Source of the DNA: Gemmatimonadaceae bacterium
GTDB taxonomy: Bacteria; Gemmatimonadota; Gemmatimonadetes; Gemmatimonadales; Gemmatimonadaceae
NCBI GenBank assembly: GCA_020851035.1
Contig: JADZDM010000025.1
Location: forward strand, 62,001 to 126,000
Direction of reading: 5' to 3'
DNA: 64,000 bases
The position numbers and the translations under genes are program-made. The notes below the pieces were generated by a model. The model was not told the DNA's origin. It searched no databases and saw only the letters and a list, made by a program, of their open reading frames with translations. This document shows, one piece after another, positions 16,190 through 25,863 of the stretch; positions within the stretch are counted from its first letter, which is position 1, and each line of letters starts with the position of its first letter.

Positions 16190-17385
16190 TAAGCAACCGG
16201 CGCCAGGCCTGTCAGATGTCCAATGTTCTTGAAGAAGATCCGCGCGTGCGCCAGCGGCTTTCCACGAACGAGCTTTTTCCGCATGTAGGCATCGAACGTC
16301 AGCCGCTGGATGTCCTCGTCCCGGCACATCGACACGAACCGTTCACGCCGGTTGTCGGTGGTGTACCAGAAGTTCTGCATCACGTCGAGCACCTTGAACA
16401 CCTGCCCGTGCTCCCACAGGAAGCGCTTGCGGGCCGCCTGCAGCCGCCGCGGATCGTTGTTGCGGATCGCGTCGGAGACGGCATCGGCGGTGAAGCGGCC
16501 ACAGGTCATGGCGTAGAAGATGCCCTCGCCGGACGCAGGCGCCACCACTCCCGCCGCATCGCCGCAGACGGCGACGTCCTTCCCGTTCTCCCACCAGCGC
16601 AGCGGGCGGAGCGGAATCGGCGCGCCCTCACGCCGGATGGTCTCGCACCCGGCCAGCCCGGTCTCGGCCCGGAGCTGCGCCACCGCCGCCCGCATGTCGA
16701 AGCCCTGCTGGAAGGTCCCGGTCCCGATGCTGGTCACGTCGCCATGGGGAAAGACCCAGGCGTAGAAGTCGGGGGAGTACTTGCCGTCGTAGTAGATGTC
16801 CGCGCGGGCGGCCTTGAAGTCGTCGGTCTCCACGCGCGGCGACTTCACGATCTCGTGGTAGGCCGTGACGCGGTTGCCTCCGGCGTACGAGATCGGGATC
16901 GCCTGTCGGGCAACGGAGGACAGCGCACCGTCGGCGCCGATCAGCATCCGCGCCTTGATCGTCTCCAGCGCGCCGGAACGCGAGCCACCCGCGGCGTAGT
17001 GCACCAGCAGGCGGCCATCGGTGTCGTGTGTGAAGTGGTCGAACAGCCCGGTGATGCGCTCGGCACCATGGTCGCGGGCGCGCTCGCGGAGCCACTCGTC
17101 GAAGGTGCCGCGATCGACCATGCCCACGTAGCCCTTGCCGACCGGGATGTCCACCTTCTGGCGGTGCGGCGACACCATGCGGGCGGTGCTCACGCGCGCC
17201 ACCAGCAGCTCGTCCGGCAGGTTGAAGTCCACCATGGCCTGCGGTGGCACCGCCCCGCCGCAGGGCTTCACGCGCCCCGCCTTGTCGAGCAGGGCCACGG
17301 CGAAACCCTGCAGCGCCAGGTCGTTCGCCGCCGTCGCCCCCGAGGGCCCCCCACCGACCACCACGACATCGTACATCTTCGGCAT
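16189..17385 (-). CDS. bchP: Geranylgeranyl-bacteriochlorophyll reductase BchP
   Basis: A 398-residue FAD-dependent oxidoreductase that reduces the geranylgeranyl tail of bacteriochlorophyll to phytyl. The dinucleotide-binding motif VVVVGGGPSGATAANDLA is at the N-terminus, followed by KPCGGAVPP (family hallmark) and later CGDAAGVVAPASGEGIFYAM (second FAD motif). The ATG at 17385 is preferred over the GTG immediately before it; a GAGGAGA ribosome-binding site lies just upstream. Its neighbours bch2 and bchG form the bchG-bch2-bchP order of purple bacteria, and tspO overlaps its stop. Confidence 0.95.
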   Translation of the reverse strand: MPKMYDVVVVGGGPSGATAANDLALQGFAVALLDKAGRVKPCGGAVPPQAMVDFNLPDELLVARVSTARMVSPHRQKVDIPVGKGYVGMVDRGTFDEWLRERARDHGAERITGLFDHFTHDTDGRLLVHYAAGGSRSGALETIKARMLIGADGALSSVARQAIPISYAGGNRVTAYHEIVKSPRVETDDFKAARADIYYDGKYSPDFYAWVFPHGDVTSIGTGTFQQGFDMRAAVAQLRAETGLAGCETIRREGAPIPLRPLRWWENGKDVAVCGDAAGVVAPASGEGIFYAMTCGRFTADAVSDAIRNNDPRRLQAARKRFLWEHGQVFKVLDVMQNFWYTTDNRRERFVSMCRDEDIQRLTFDAYMRKKLVRGKPLAHARIFFKNIGHLTGLAPVA

Positions 17386-17477
17386 CACGCGTCTCCTCGC
17401 GGGAGGTCCCTGCGGCGCAGCGCCGGCGCACGCAGGAAGGAACAGGACAGGGACGGGAACATGATGATGGCCATCGG

Positions 17478-18803
17478 TCAGCCCGCCGCGGCCAGGAGGG
17501 ACTCACTGGACTGCGCGCGGCCCGCCTGGCGGGCGGCAGAGGCCAGCACGGCGGCGCCGACGAAGAGCGCCGCCTCCATCGCGAACACGCTGCCGTAGCC
17601 CAGCCGGTCCGAGCCCAGCACGGCGCGCATCACGTCACTGGCACCGGCGCCGAGCATCCCGCCCGCCGCCATCGCCACCGCCTGCGCCGCACCGAAGACG
17701 CCCATGCGCACTCCCGTCTGCGCCTGCTCGCCCGCGGTGGACAGCGACATCATCGAGCCGATCGCGCCGATCGCGAACACGCCGTTCCCCACGCCCAGCG
17801 CCGCCAGCGCGGCCTTCAGCATCGGCAGGCTCGCCGAGACCGGCGACAAGGCGATGGCCAGCAGCGCGAGCGCCGAGGCGACGCAGCCGCCCCGCGCCCA
17901 GCTCGCGAGCGTGCCGATCCGCGTGGAGAGGATCGCCGTGAGCAGCATCCCCACCAGCGACCCGGCCTGGTGCACGCCGCTGATGGCCGTGCTCTCGCCC
18001 GGCGTGAGACCGAAGACGGCGCCGGCGAACGGCTCGAGGATCAGGTCCTGCGTGCTGTAGGCCAGCATCGACAGCGCGACGAAGAACGAGAAGCGCCGCG
18101 CGATGGGGTCCGCCCACACCACCCGCAACGCCGCGGTGAACGGCATCGCCGCCGCCCGCGCCTGCACCGTCGCCGGCCGCACCGCGTCCAGCCCGAGCAG
18201 CGCCAGCGTGGTGGCGAGGATCGCCGTTGCGCCGATGATCGCCGTGCAGCGCACCAGCGCCTCGTACGAGAACGGCTTCAGGAGCTTGCTGGCCACCACC
18301 GTGCAGACGATGAAGCCGGCGATCATGCAGAGCCACACGGTGGCCGCCGCGCGCGCATGGCGCTCGGCGGGCACGCGCAGCGAGAGGAGCGTGAGGAGCA
18401 GGGTGCCGGCGGTGCTGACGCCAAGGCCGACGAGCGTGAACGCAACGATGATCAGCGGGAAGCCGAGCGCCGGTGCCGAGCGCAGCACGGGCAGCAGTGC
18501 GGCGATGGCCAGCACGCCGGCGGCGAGCATCACCATGCCGAGCACGATCCAGCGGGTGAGCCGGCCATGCTGGTCGGCGAAGTGCCCCATGCGCGGGCGC
18601 AGCCAGAGCTGCACCGCGTAGTGCAGCGCCACCAGCGCGCCGGGCACCATCGCCGGCAGGCCGAGTTCCACCACCATCACGCGGTTCATGGTGGCCGTGA
18701 TCAGCACGATCAGCGCACCGAGGCACGCCTGCACCACGCCGAGGCGCAGCACGGAGGTGAAGCCGAACGGTGGCTGCGCCGGCAGCACGGCCGTCGCGCT
18801 CAT
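17478..18803 (-). CDS. bch2: PucC/LhaA-family major facilitator (bch2, orf428 type)
   Basis: A 441-residue membrane protein with about twelve helices of the PUCC family. The opening region FGFTSVLRLGVVQACLGALI followed by TMNRVMVVELGLPAMVPG is the same motif as in the second family member at 32809. In Rhodobacter the homologue lies between bchG and bchP, as here, and family members help assemble or supply pigment to light-harvesting complexes. The ATG at 18803 overlaps the bchG stop (ATGA). The 92-bp gap to bchP carries no obvious signal. Confidence 0.9.
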   Translation of the reverse strand: MSATAVLPAQPPFGFTSVLRLGVVQACLGALIVLITATMNRVMVVELGLPAMVPGALVALHYAVQLWLRPRMGHFADQHGRLTRWIVLGMVMLAAGVLAIAALLPVLRSAPALGFPLIIVAFTLVGLGVSTAGTLLLTLLSLRVPAERHARAAATVWLCMIAGFIVCTVVASKLLKPFSYEALVRCTAIIGATAILATTLALLGLDAVRPATVQARAAAMPFTAALRVVWADPIARRFSFFVALSMLAYSTQDLILEPFAGAVFGLTPGESTAISGVHQAGSLVGMLLTAILSTRIGTLASWARGGCVASALALLAIALSPVSASLPMLKAALAALGVGNGVFAIGAIGSMMSLSTAGEQAQTGVRMGVFGAAQAVAMAAGGMLGAGASDVMRAVLGSDRLGYGSVFAMEAALFVGAAVLASAARQAGRAQSSESLLAAAG

Positions 18804-19729
18804 GCCGCACCCCCCAGCGTGCGGATGGCGTGTGCACACACCATCATGCCGAGCACCGAGAACGGCACGCCGAACCCGCTGTACCAGAGCGCCTTGCGCA
18901 CGGGATCGCGCAGGAACACCGGCATCATCGCCTGCTGGATGCCCATCAGCGTGAGCAGCACGGCAGCGTGCATGGGCCGGTTCCACGCGAAGAGCAGCAG
19001 CGCCGCCGCGATCACCTGCGGCAGCATGATCACGATGCAGGCGAGGCGTGCGGCACGTGCGGGGCCAAGCTGCACGGGCAGCGACAGGACGCCGAGCGCG
19101 CGGTCACCCTCGATCGCCTTGAAGTCGTTGAGAGTCATGATGCCGTGCGCGCCGATGCTGTACAGCACCGCGAGCAGCATCACGCGCCGGTTTGGCCAGG
19201 TGCCGAGCATCACGACCGCGCCGGTGATCCACGCCAGGCCTTCGTACGTGAGGCCGACGGCGGCATTGCCGAACCAGCCATCGGCCTTCAGGCGCAGCGG
19301 CGGTGCACTGTACGCCCACGAGAGCGCGACGGCGATCACCGTGGCCACGAGTCCGGCGGCACCGAATGCCGCGCCGACGGCGATCGTCGCAGCACTCCAG
19401 GTGATCGCGATGATGAGTCCCCACACGCCGGGAATGCGTCCGGATGGAATCGGTCGCTGTGGCTCGTTGATCGCATCGACGTGACGGTCGAACCAGTCGT
19501 TCACGGCCTGGCTGCCGGCGCATGACAGAGGACCGGTGAGTGCGATGCCGAGTGCGAACAACCACCAGCGACCCTGCATCGGCACACCGGCACTCACGAC
19601 GCCGCAGGAGAACGCCCACATCGGCGGGAACCAGGTGACCGGCTTGAGCAACTCGAGGACAGCACCCGCACTCGGCAGACGTCGCTGAGTCGTGTGTAAA
19701 CGGGGGCTGACGGAGTCGAGTGTCAACAT
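18800..19729 (-). CDS. bchG: Bacteriochlorophyll synthase BchG
   Basis: This 309-residue UbiA-type prenyltransferase esterifies bacteriochlorophyllide with geranylgeranyl diphosphate in the membrane. The family opening LLKPVTWFPPMWAFSCGVVS and the Mg-diphosphate motif NDWFDRHVDAINEPQRPIPS are clear; several hydrophobic helices follow, with a second YEGLAWITGAV stretch. ATG 19729 gives a normal-length N-terminus (about 27 residues before LLKPVTW). Unusually, this start codon lies inside a PpsR-type operator and a second operator covers codons 6-12. It is the first gene of the long row running to mnmA. Confidence 0.95.
   Translation of the reverse strand: MLTLDSVSPRLHTTQRRLPSAGAVLELLKPVTWFPPMWAFSCGVVSAGVPMQGRWWLFALGIALTGPLSCAGSQAVNDWFDRHVDAINEPQRPIPSGRIPGVWGLIIAITWSAATIAVGAAFGAAGLVATVIAVALSWAYSAPPLRLKADGWFGNAAVGLTYEGLAWITGAVVMLGTWPNRRVMLLAVLYSIGAHGIMTLNDFKAIEGDRALGVLSLPVQLGPARAARLACIVIMLPQVIAAALLLFAWNRPMHAAVLLTLMGIQQAMMPVFLRDPVRKALWYSGFGVPFSVLGMMVCAHAIRTLGGAA
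19695..19712. promoter_or_regulatory. PpsR-type operator, second of the bchG pair
   Basis: TGTAAACGGGGGCTGACG matches TGT-N12-ACA at all but the last base. It lies inside the 5' end of bchG and is exactly 8 bp from the operator at 19721-19738. Confidence 0.6.
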
Positions 19730-19738
19730 TTCCTGACA
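19721..19738. promoter_or_regulatory. PpsR-type operator at the bchG start codon
   Basis: TGTCAACATTTCCTGACA is a perfect TGTCA-N8-TGACA palindrome, the PpsR/CrtJ consensus. It covers the bchG ATG (19727-19729) and lies 48 bp downstream of the ppsR stop on the same strand, so PpsR would repress bchG and the genes behind it. Confidence 0.8.
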
Positions 19739-19786
19739 GAGCTGCCAAAATCCGCCGGCCGCAAGGTCGTACCTGCCCTACGGCGG

Positions 19787-21211
19787 TTACTCGGGGTTGG
19801 CCAGGGCGTTGTCGGGGCTGTCCAGCAGGCGGTGGCGGCGGAGCTTGACGTACAGGCTCTGGCGGCTCACCCCCAGGACCTCGGCTGCGGAGGTCCGGTT
19901 GTCGTCGGTCAGCTCGAGGGCGGCCTCGATGAAATGGCGCTCCACCAGATCGGTGGTGTCCCGGACGAGCTCACGGAGCGAGACGCGGCCAACCAGCGAG
20001 GTCAGCTGTTCCACGGCGCGGGTCAGGTCCCTGGCGCCCTGCGGGCCCACCGCCAGGCGGCGTCCCACGTCGCGGAGCATGAACCCGATGGAGGGGTGCT
20101 CCGAATCGGGGAGCCAGGCGGCCGAGACCTCGACCTCCGTGGCGAGCCCATGCACGCCGCGGGCCGATGTCAACGCGAGGCGGACTGCGCCGTTGCGCTT
20201 GAGCATCGTCAGGAAGACGTCGAAGTCGGCGCCGGGGCGCCCGATCCACGCCCCGAACTCCTCGCCGCGGACCTGCTCGTCTGAGGCGAGCTGGACCAGG
20301 TCGAGGAAGGCCCGGTTGGCATAGGTGACCGTGCCGCCGATGTCGGTGATCACGAACGAGTCGGGCGACTGCTCGAGCAGGGCGGCGATCCGGGAGCGCT
20401 CGCCCCCCTCGCCGCCGGTGACGATGCCGTCGGCCGGCGAGAACCGGATGAGCAGCAGCGTGCTGCTGTCCTGCCGGAACGTCGAGGCGCTGAGGATGAA
20501 CTGCTCACCGGTCCGGGCGAGGTGCACTCGGACGTCGCCGCTCTTGCCGACCGCCCGGGCATTCGCGAGCGCATCGCCCACCGCGCGCAGGTCCTCCGGC
20601 GAGATGCCGAACGGGAAGTTGCGCCCGGTGAGCTTCTCCGGCGCCTCGCCGAACAGCTTGCCGGCGGCGGAGTTGGCGTCCATCACCTTCATCGACGCGC
20701 TGTCGACCACGAGGATGGTCTCGGCCGCGAGCTGGAAGAGCAGGCGATACCGCGTCTCCACGTGGCGCAGGCGCCAGTAGTCCCGCTCCATGGCCTGCTG
20801 CGCCTCGACGAGCCGCTGCTGGAGCGCCGAGACGGTGCGCATGTCGCGGCCGGCGGCGACGAATGCCCCGTCGCGGCCCACGCGCATCACGGTGTACGAC
20901 ACCGGCATGTCGTTCCCGCCCGGCAGGATGTGGTTCACCTGCCGCCGGCGGCCCGACGACTTGCTGCCGGCATCGCGCAGCAGCGCCTCGACCTTGCCAC
21001 GCGTCTCGAGCGTGACGGTCTGCGCCCAGTGCTGGCCCACCCACTGCGCGATGCCGGCGTCCCGCAGCTCGGTATCGGTCGCCACGACCGCGCGCACGAC
21101 GCCCGTCCGATCCACGACGACGGCGAGATCACCGGTGTTCGCGACGAGGTCCGCCGCGAGTTGGGGATCGAGATCCGCGAGGCCACCGTCGACGGCGCGG
21201 GAGGTTGTCAC
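19787..21211 (-). CDS. ppsR: Photosynthesis repressor PpsR (CrtJ), cysteine-free
   Basis: A 474-residue DNA-binding repressor of photosynthesis genes. An N-terminal region and two or three PAS-type modules (visible around 25-120, 155-260 and 285-375) are separated by a coiled QQRLVEAQQAMERDYWRLRH helix, and a Fis-type helix-turn-helix closes the protein (NRTSAAEVLGVSRQSLYVKL). In R. sphaeroides and R. capsulatus, redox control uses cysteines in the PAS2 linker and in the HTH. Scanning this protein I find no cysteine at all; the HTH position reads VERHFIEAALEL, with Phe where the relatives have Cys. The start overlaps the ppaA stop (ATGA). Matching TGT-N12-ACA operators are present at several bch promoters in the window. 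Confidence 0.93.
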   Translation of the reverse strand: MTTSRAVDGGLADLDPQLAADLVANTGDLAVVVDRTGVVRAVVATDTELRDAGIAQWVGQHWAQTVTLETRGKVEALLRDAGSKSSGRRRQVNHILPGGNDMPVSYTVMRVGRDGAFVAAGRDMRTVSALQQRLVEAQQAMERDYWRLRHVETRYRLLFQLAAETILVVDSASMKVMDANSAAGKLFGEAPEKLTGRNFPFGISPEDLRAVGDALANARAVGKSGDVRVHLARTGEQFILSASTFRQDSSTLLLIRFSPADGIVTGGEGGERSRIAALLEQSPDSFVITDIGGTVTYANRAFLDLVQLASDEQVRGEEFGAWIGRPGADFDVFLTMLKRNGAVRLALTSARGVHGLATEVEVSAAWLPDSEHPSIGFMLRDVGRRLAVGPQGARDLTRAVEQLTSLVGRVSLRELVRDTTDLVERHFIEAALELTDDNRTSAAEVLGVSRQSLYVKLRRHRLLDSPDNALANPE

Positions 21212-21999
21212 TGGGCCGCGTCGGACAAGGGGGGCGACGCCGTGTCGAGCGCCGCCGATGCGCGCCGCGACTGGACGAGCGTCCGGGCCACGAGCGGGCC
21301 CTGCGCGGCGTCGGCCGCCGAGGCGTCGGCGCCGACCTGGGTCACGAGCGCTGGATTGTCCACGAACGCTCTACCACCGACCATGATCGCAAGGTCCGCG
21401 TTGAGCGAGGTCGCCCGGACGGTGCGGATGAGCTCCGCCACCCGCGGGACGCGCTCGTTGACGCCCACCGACAGCCCGAGCACGTCATACCAATGCGCAC
21501 CGAGCTCATGCAGGATGTCCTCGGCACCCAGCGGCGGGCCGACGGTCACGCCCCACCCGTCGGCCACGAAGAACTCCGCCACCATGGCCAGGCCAAGCGA
21601 GTGCTGCTCGTCGGGCATGCCGCAGAGCAGCGCCTGGCCGGCGTCGGCGGACATCGGCGTCTCGGCTGCGACACGCCGGCCCAGGTCACGAACCACCCGC
21701 TGCATGCGGCCGAGGCCCAGGGTGACCTCGAGGAAGTCCGCCTCATCCTCTTCCCAGCGCACGCCGAGGATGCGGGCGGCCGGCGCGAGGAGGTCGAGGC
21801 AGATGCGCTCGAGGGAGGCCCCGGTGTCGATCAGCGCCGAGACGATGGCCGGACAGGCCTCCTCGTCATGGGACAGCGACGCCTGCACGAAGGCCGTGAC
21901 GTCGTCCGGGCCGATCGGCACCGCCTTCCGCACCGGCCAGTCGGGGGTGCCGTGGGCCCGGGCGTGGTTGAGCAACCGCGGAATCAGCTCCAGTTCCAT
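21208..21999 (-). CDS. ppaA: B12-binding antirepressor PpaA/AerR
   Basis: A 263-residue regulator with a cobalamin-binding (SCHIC) domain. MELELIPRLLNHARAH opens the protein in the manner of AerR/PpaA; the central helical part is followed by GMPDEQHSLGLAMVAEFF, the EQH--G corrinoid motif, and YDVLGLSVGVNERVP. ATG 21999 gives the family's length; the frame is open upstream to 22275 but that part has no family features and would cover the bchF operator. In Rhodobacter the protein relieves PpsR/CrtJ repression in response to light through B12. It is translationally coupled to ppsR (4-base overlap), and diverges from bchF. Confidence 0.88.
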   Translation of the reverse strand: MELELIPRLLNHARAHGTPDWPVRKAVPIGPDDVTAFVQASLSHDEEACPAIVSALIDTGASLERICLDLLAPAARILGVRWEEDEADFLEVTLGLGRMQRVVRDLGRRVAAETPMSADAGQALLCGMPDEQHSLGLAMVAEFFVADGWGVTVGPPLGAEDILHELGAHWYDVLGLSVGVNERVPRVAELIRTVRATSLNADLAIMVGGRAFVDNPALVTQVGADASAADAAQGPLVARTLVQSRRASAALDTASPPLSDAAQ

Positions 22000-22303
22000 C
22001 GAACGGCCGACCGCGCCCCCGCGTACACGCGGAGGATCGCAGTCGCCGTGACCGCCGGCACTGAAGTTCGACTGAAGCGGACTGGACAACGACCCCTCCG
22101 GACGGGGAGTTCGGGCGCGGACGCACCGGCGGCCCGGGAGCCGCACCGAGGCTGCATTGCCCCAAGTCAGGAATGCCGGTCTGGTGAAGAAAGCCCGCTG
22201 CCGCGCATTGTCAAATTTCGGGAAGCCGCGACCGCTGTTACGCTGTGGTGTCAGGTTTCCTTGACACTTTCCCATCCGGGTGTAGCGTCGGAGGAACGGT
22301 TAC
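22000..22303. promoter_or_regulatory. Divergent control region ppaA / bchF
   Basis: About 300 bp without a gene between the divergent ppaA and bchF starts. It holds one perfect PpsR-type palindrome (22249-22266), a half-site TGTCA at 22209, and a GGAGG ribosome-binding site for bchF. No clear terminator or second full palindrome is seen. Confidence 0.7.
22249..22266. promoter_or_regulatory. PpsR-type operator upstream of bchF
   Basis: TGTCAGGTTTCCTTGACA is a perfect TGTCA-N8-TGACA palindrome, 37 bp before the bchF start. It is placed to control the bchFNBHLM-acsF-lhaA-puh transcript and possibly ppaA-ppsR in the other direction. Confidence 0.82.
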
Positions 22304-24165
<1,862 letters not shown>

Positions 24166-24168
24166 CGC

Positions 24169-25863
24169 ATGCAACTGACCCTCTGGACCTACGAAGGCCC
24201 GCCGCACGTCGGCGCCATGCGCATCGCGACCAGCATGCGCGACGTGCACTACGTGCTCCACGCACCGCAGGGCGACACCTACGCCGACCTGCTGTTCACC
24301 ATGATCGAGCGGCAGGACAAGCGCCCGCCGGTGACCTACACCACCTTCCAGGCCCGTGACCTGGGTGGCGACACCGCGAACATCGTGACGCGCGCCGTGC
24401 AGGATGCCGTCGACCGTTTCCGGCCGAAGACACTGCTGGTGGGCGAGAGCTGCACCGCGGAACTGATCCAGGACAACCCGGGCAGCCTCGCGATGGGCAT
24501 GAACCTCGGCATCCCGATCGTGCCGCTCGAGCTGCCGTCCTACTCCAAGAAGGAGAACTGGGGCGCCGCCGAGACGTTCTACCAGCTCGTGCGCACGCTG
24601 CTGCTCGAGCGCTCGAAGACGCGCGAGCCGCGCCCGGGTCGCGAGGGCCGCCGCCCGCGCGTGAACCTGCTGGGCGGCACGATCCTCGGCTTCCGCTGCC
24701 GCGACGACATCGCGGAGGTGACCAAGCTGCTGGCCAGTATCGGCGTGGACGTGAACGTTTCCGCCCCGCTGGGTGCGGATCCTGACGACCTGCGACGAAT
24801 TCCGGATGCGGACGCGAATGTCTGCCTGTATCCGGAGATCGCGCTCTCCACCTGCAGCTGGCTCACGCGCACGTTCCAGATGCCGGTGATCACGACCGTG
24901 CCGATCGGCGTCGGCGCGACACGCGACTTCATCGCGGAAGTGGGACGCGTGCTGGGCCTCGACGTGAGTGCGGTGCTCGGCGGCGAGCTGCCCGGCGCGG
25001 CGTCACTCGGCAGCAGCCACTCGCGCATGCCGTGGTACTCGCGCTCGGTGGACGCCACGTACCTCACCGGCAAGCGGGTGTTCATCTTCGGGGACGGCAC
25101 GCACGTGGTGGCCGCGGCGCGCATCGCCAGCGAGGAGCTGGGCTTCAAGGTCGTGGGGCTGGGCACCTACAGCCGCGAGATGGCGCGCGAGGTGAAGGCC
25201 TGCGCCGAGAAGTACGGCGTGACCGCGCTCATCACCGACGACTACCTCGACGTGGAGCGCACCGTCGCCGAGCTGCAGGTGGAGCTGGTGCTCGGCACGC
25301 AGATGGAGCGGCACATCGCGAAGCGCCTGGGCGTGCCCTGCTCGGTGATCTCGACGCCGATCCACGTGCAGGACGTGCCGGCGCGGTACTCGCCGCAGAT
25401 GGGTTTCGAGGGCGCGAACGTGATCTTCGACGCCTGGGTGCATCCGCTGATGATGGGCCTCGAGGAGCACCTGCTGCAGATGTTCCGCGAGGACTTCGAG
25501 TTCGGTGACGGCGCCGCGCCGTCGCACCTGCACAGCGTCGCGCCGTCGAAACCCGACGCGCCTGCCAGTGCGCTGGCGCGGGTTCCGCAGGACACCGCCT
25601 CCACGCCCGTCGTCCCGGAACCGGCGCCCGCGCCGGTGCACACGTCCGCAGCCACCACTGCGTCCGGGGCGTCGGGTGCGCCCGCCGCCACCGAGGTCGT
25701 GACGCCGGTCTGGTCCCCCGACGGCGAGAAGGAGCTGGGCAAGATCCCGTTCTTCGTGCGCGGCAAGGCCCGGCGCAACACCGAGAAGTACGCGGCCGCG
25801 CAGGGCATCGGGCTCATCACCGTCGAGACGCTGTACGAAGCGAAGGCGCACTATGGCCGGTGA
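24169..25863 (+). CDS. bchB: Dark-operative protochlorophyllide reductase subunit B
   Basis: The 564-residue catalytic partner of Bch[21 protein letters not shown] is the family opening; [16 protein letters not shown] and [16 protein letters not shown] are further conserved regions. The C-terminal PCP-red helical domain ([20 protein letters not shown]) is present, but it is separated from the catalytic part by a Pro/Ala/Thr-rich linker of about 60 residues (roughly 455-515), making the protein somewhat longer than usual. The 3' end overlaps bchH by 11 bases. Confidence 0.95.
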   Translation: MQLTLWTYEGPPHVGAMRIATSMRDVHYVLHAPQGDTYADLLFTMIERQDKRPPVTYTTFQARDLGGDTANIVTRAVQDAVDRFRPKTLLVGESCTAELIQDNPGSLAMGMNLGIPIVPLELPSYSKKENWGAAETFYQLVRTLLLERSKTREPRPGREGRRPRVNLLGGTILGFRCRDDIAEVTKLLASIGVDVNVSAPLGADPDDLRRIPDADANVCLYPEIALSTCSWLTRTFQMPVITTVPIGVGATRDFIAEVGRVLGLDVSAVLGGELPGAASLGSSHSRMPWYSRSVDATYLTGKRVFIFGDGTHVVAAARIASEELGFKVVGLGTYSREMAREVKACAEKYGVTALITDDYLDVERTVAELQVELVLGTQMERHIAKRLGVPCSVISTPIHVQDVPARYSPQMGFEGANVIFDAWVHPLMMGLEEHLLQMFREDFEFGDGAAPSHLHSVAPSKPDAPASALARVPQDTASTPVVPEPAPAPVHTSAATTASGASGAPAATEVVTPVWSPDGEKELGKIPFFVRGKARRNTEKYAAAQGIGLITVETLYEAKAHYGR

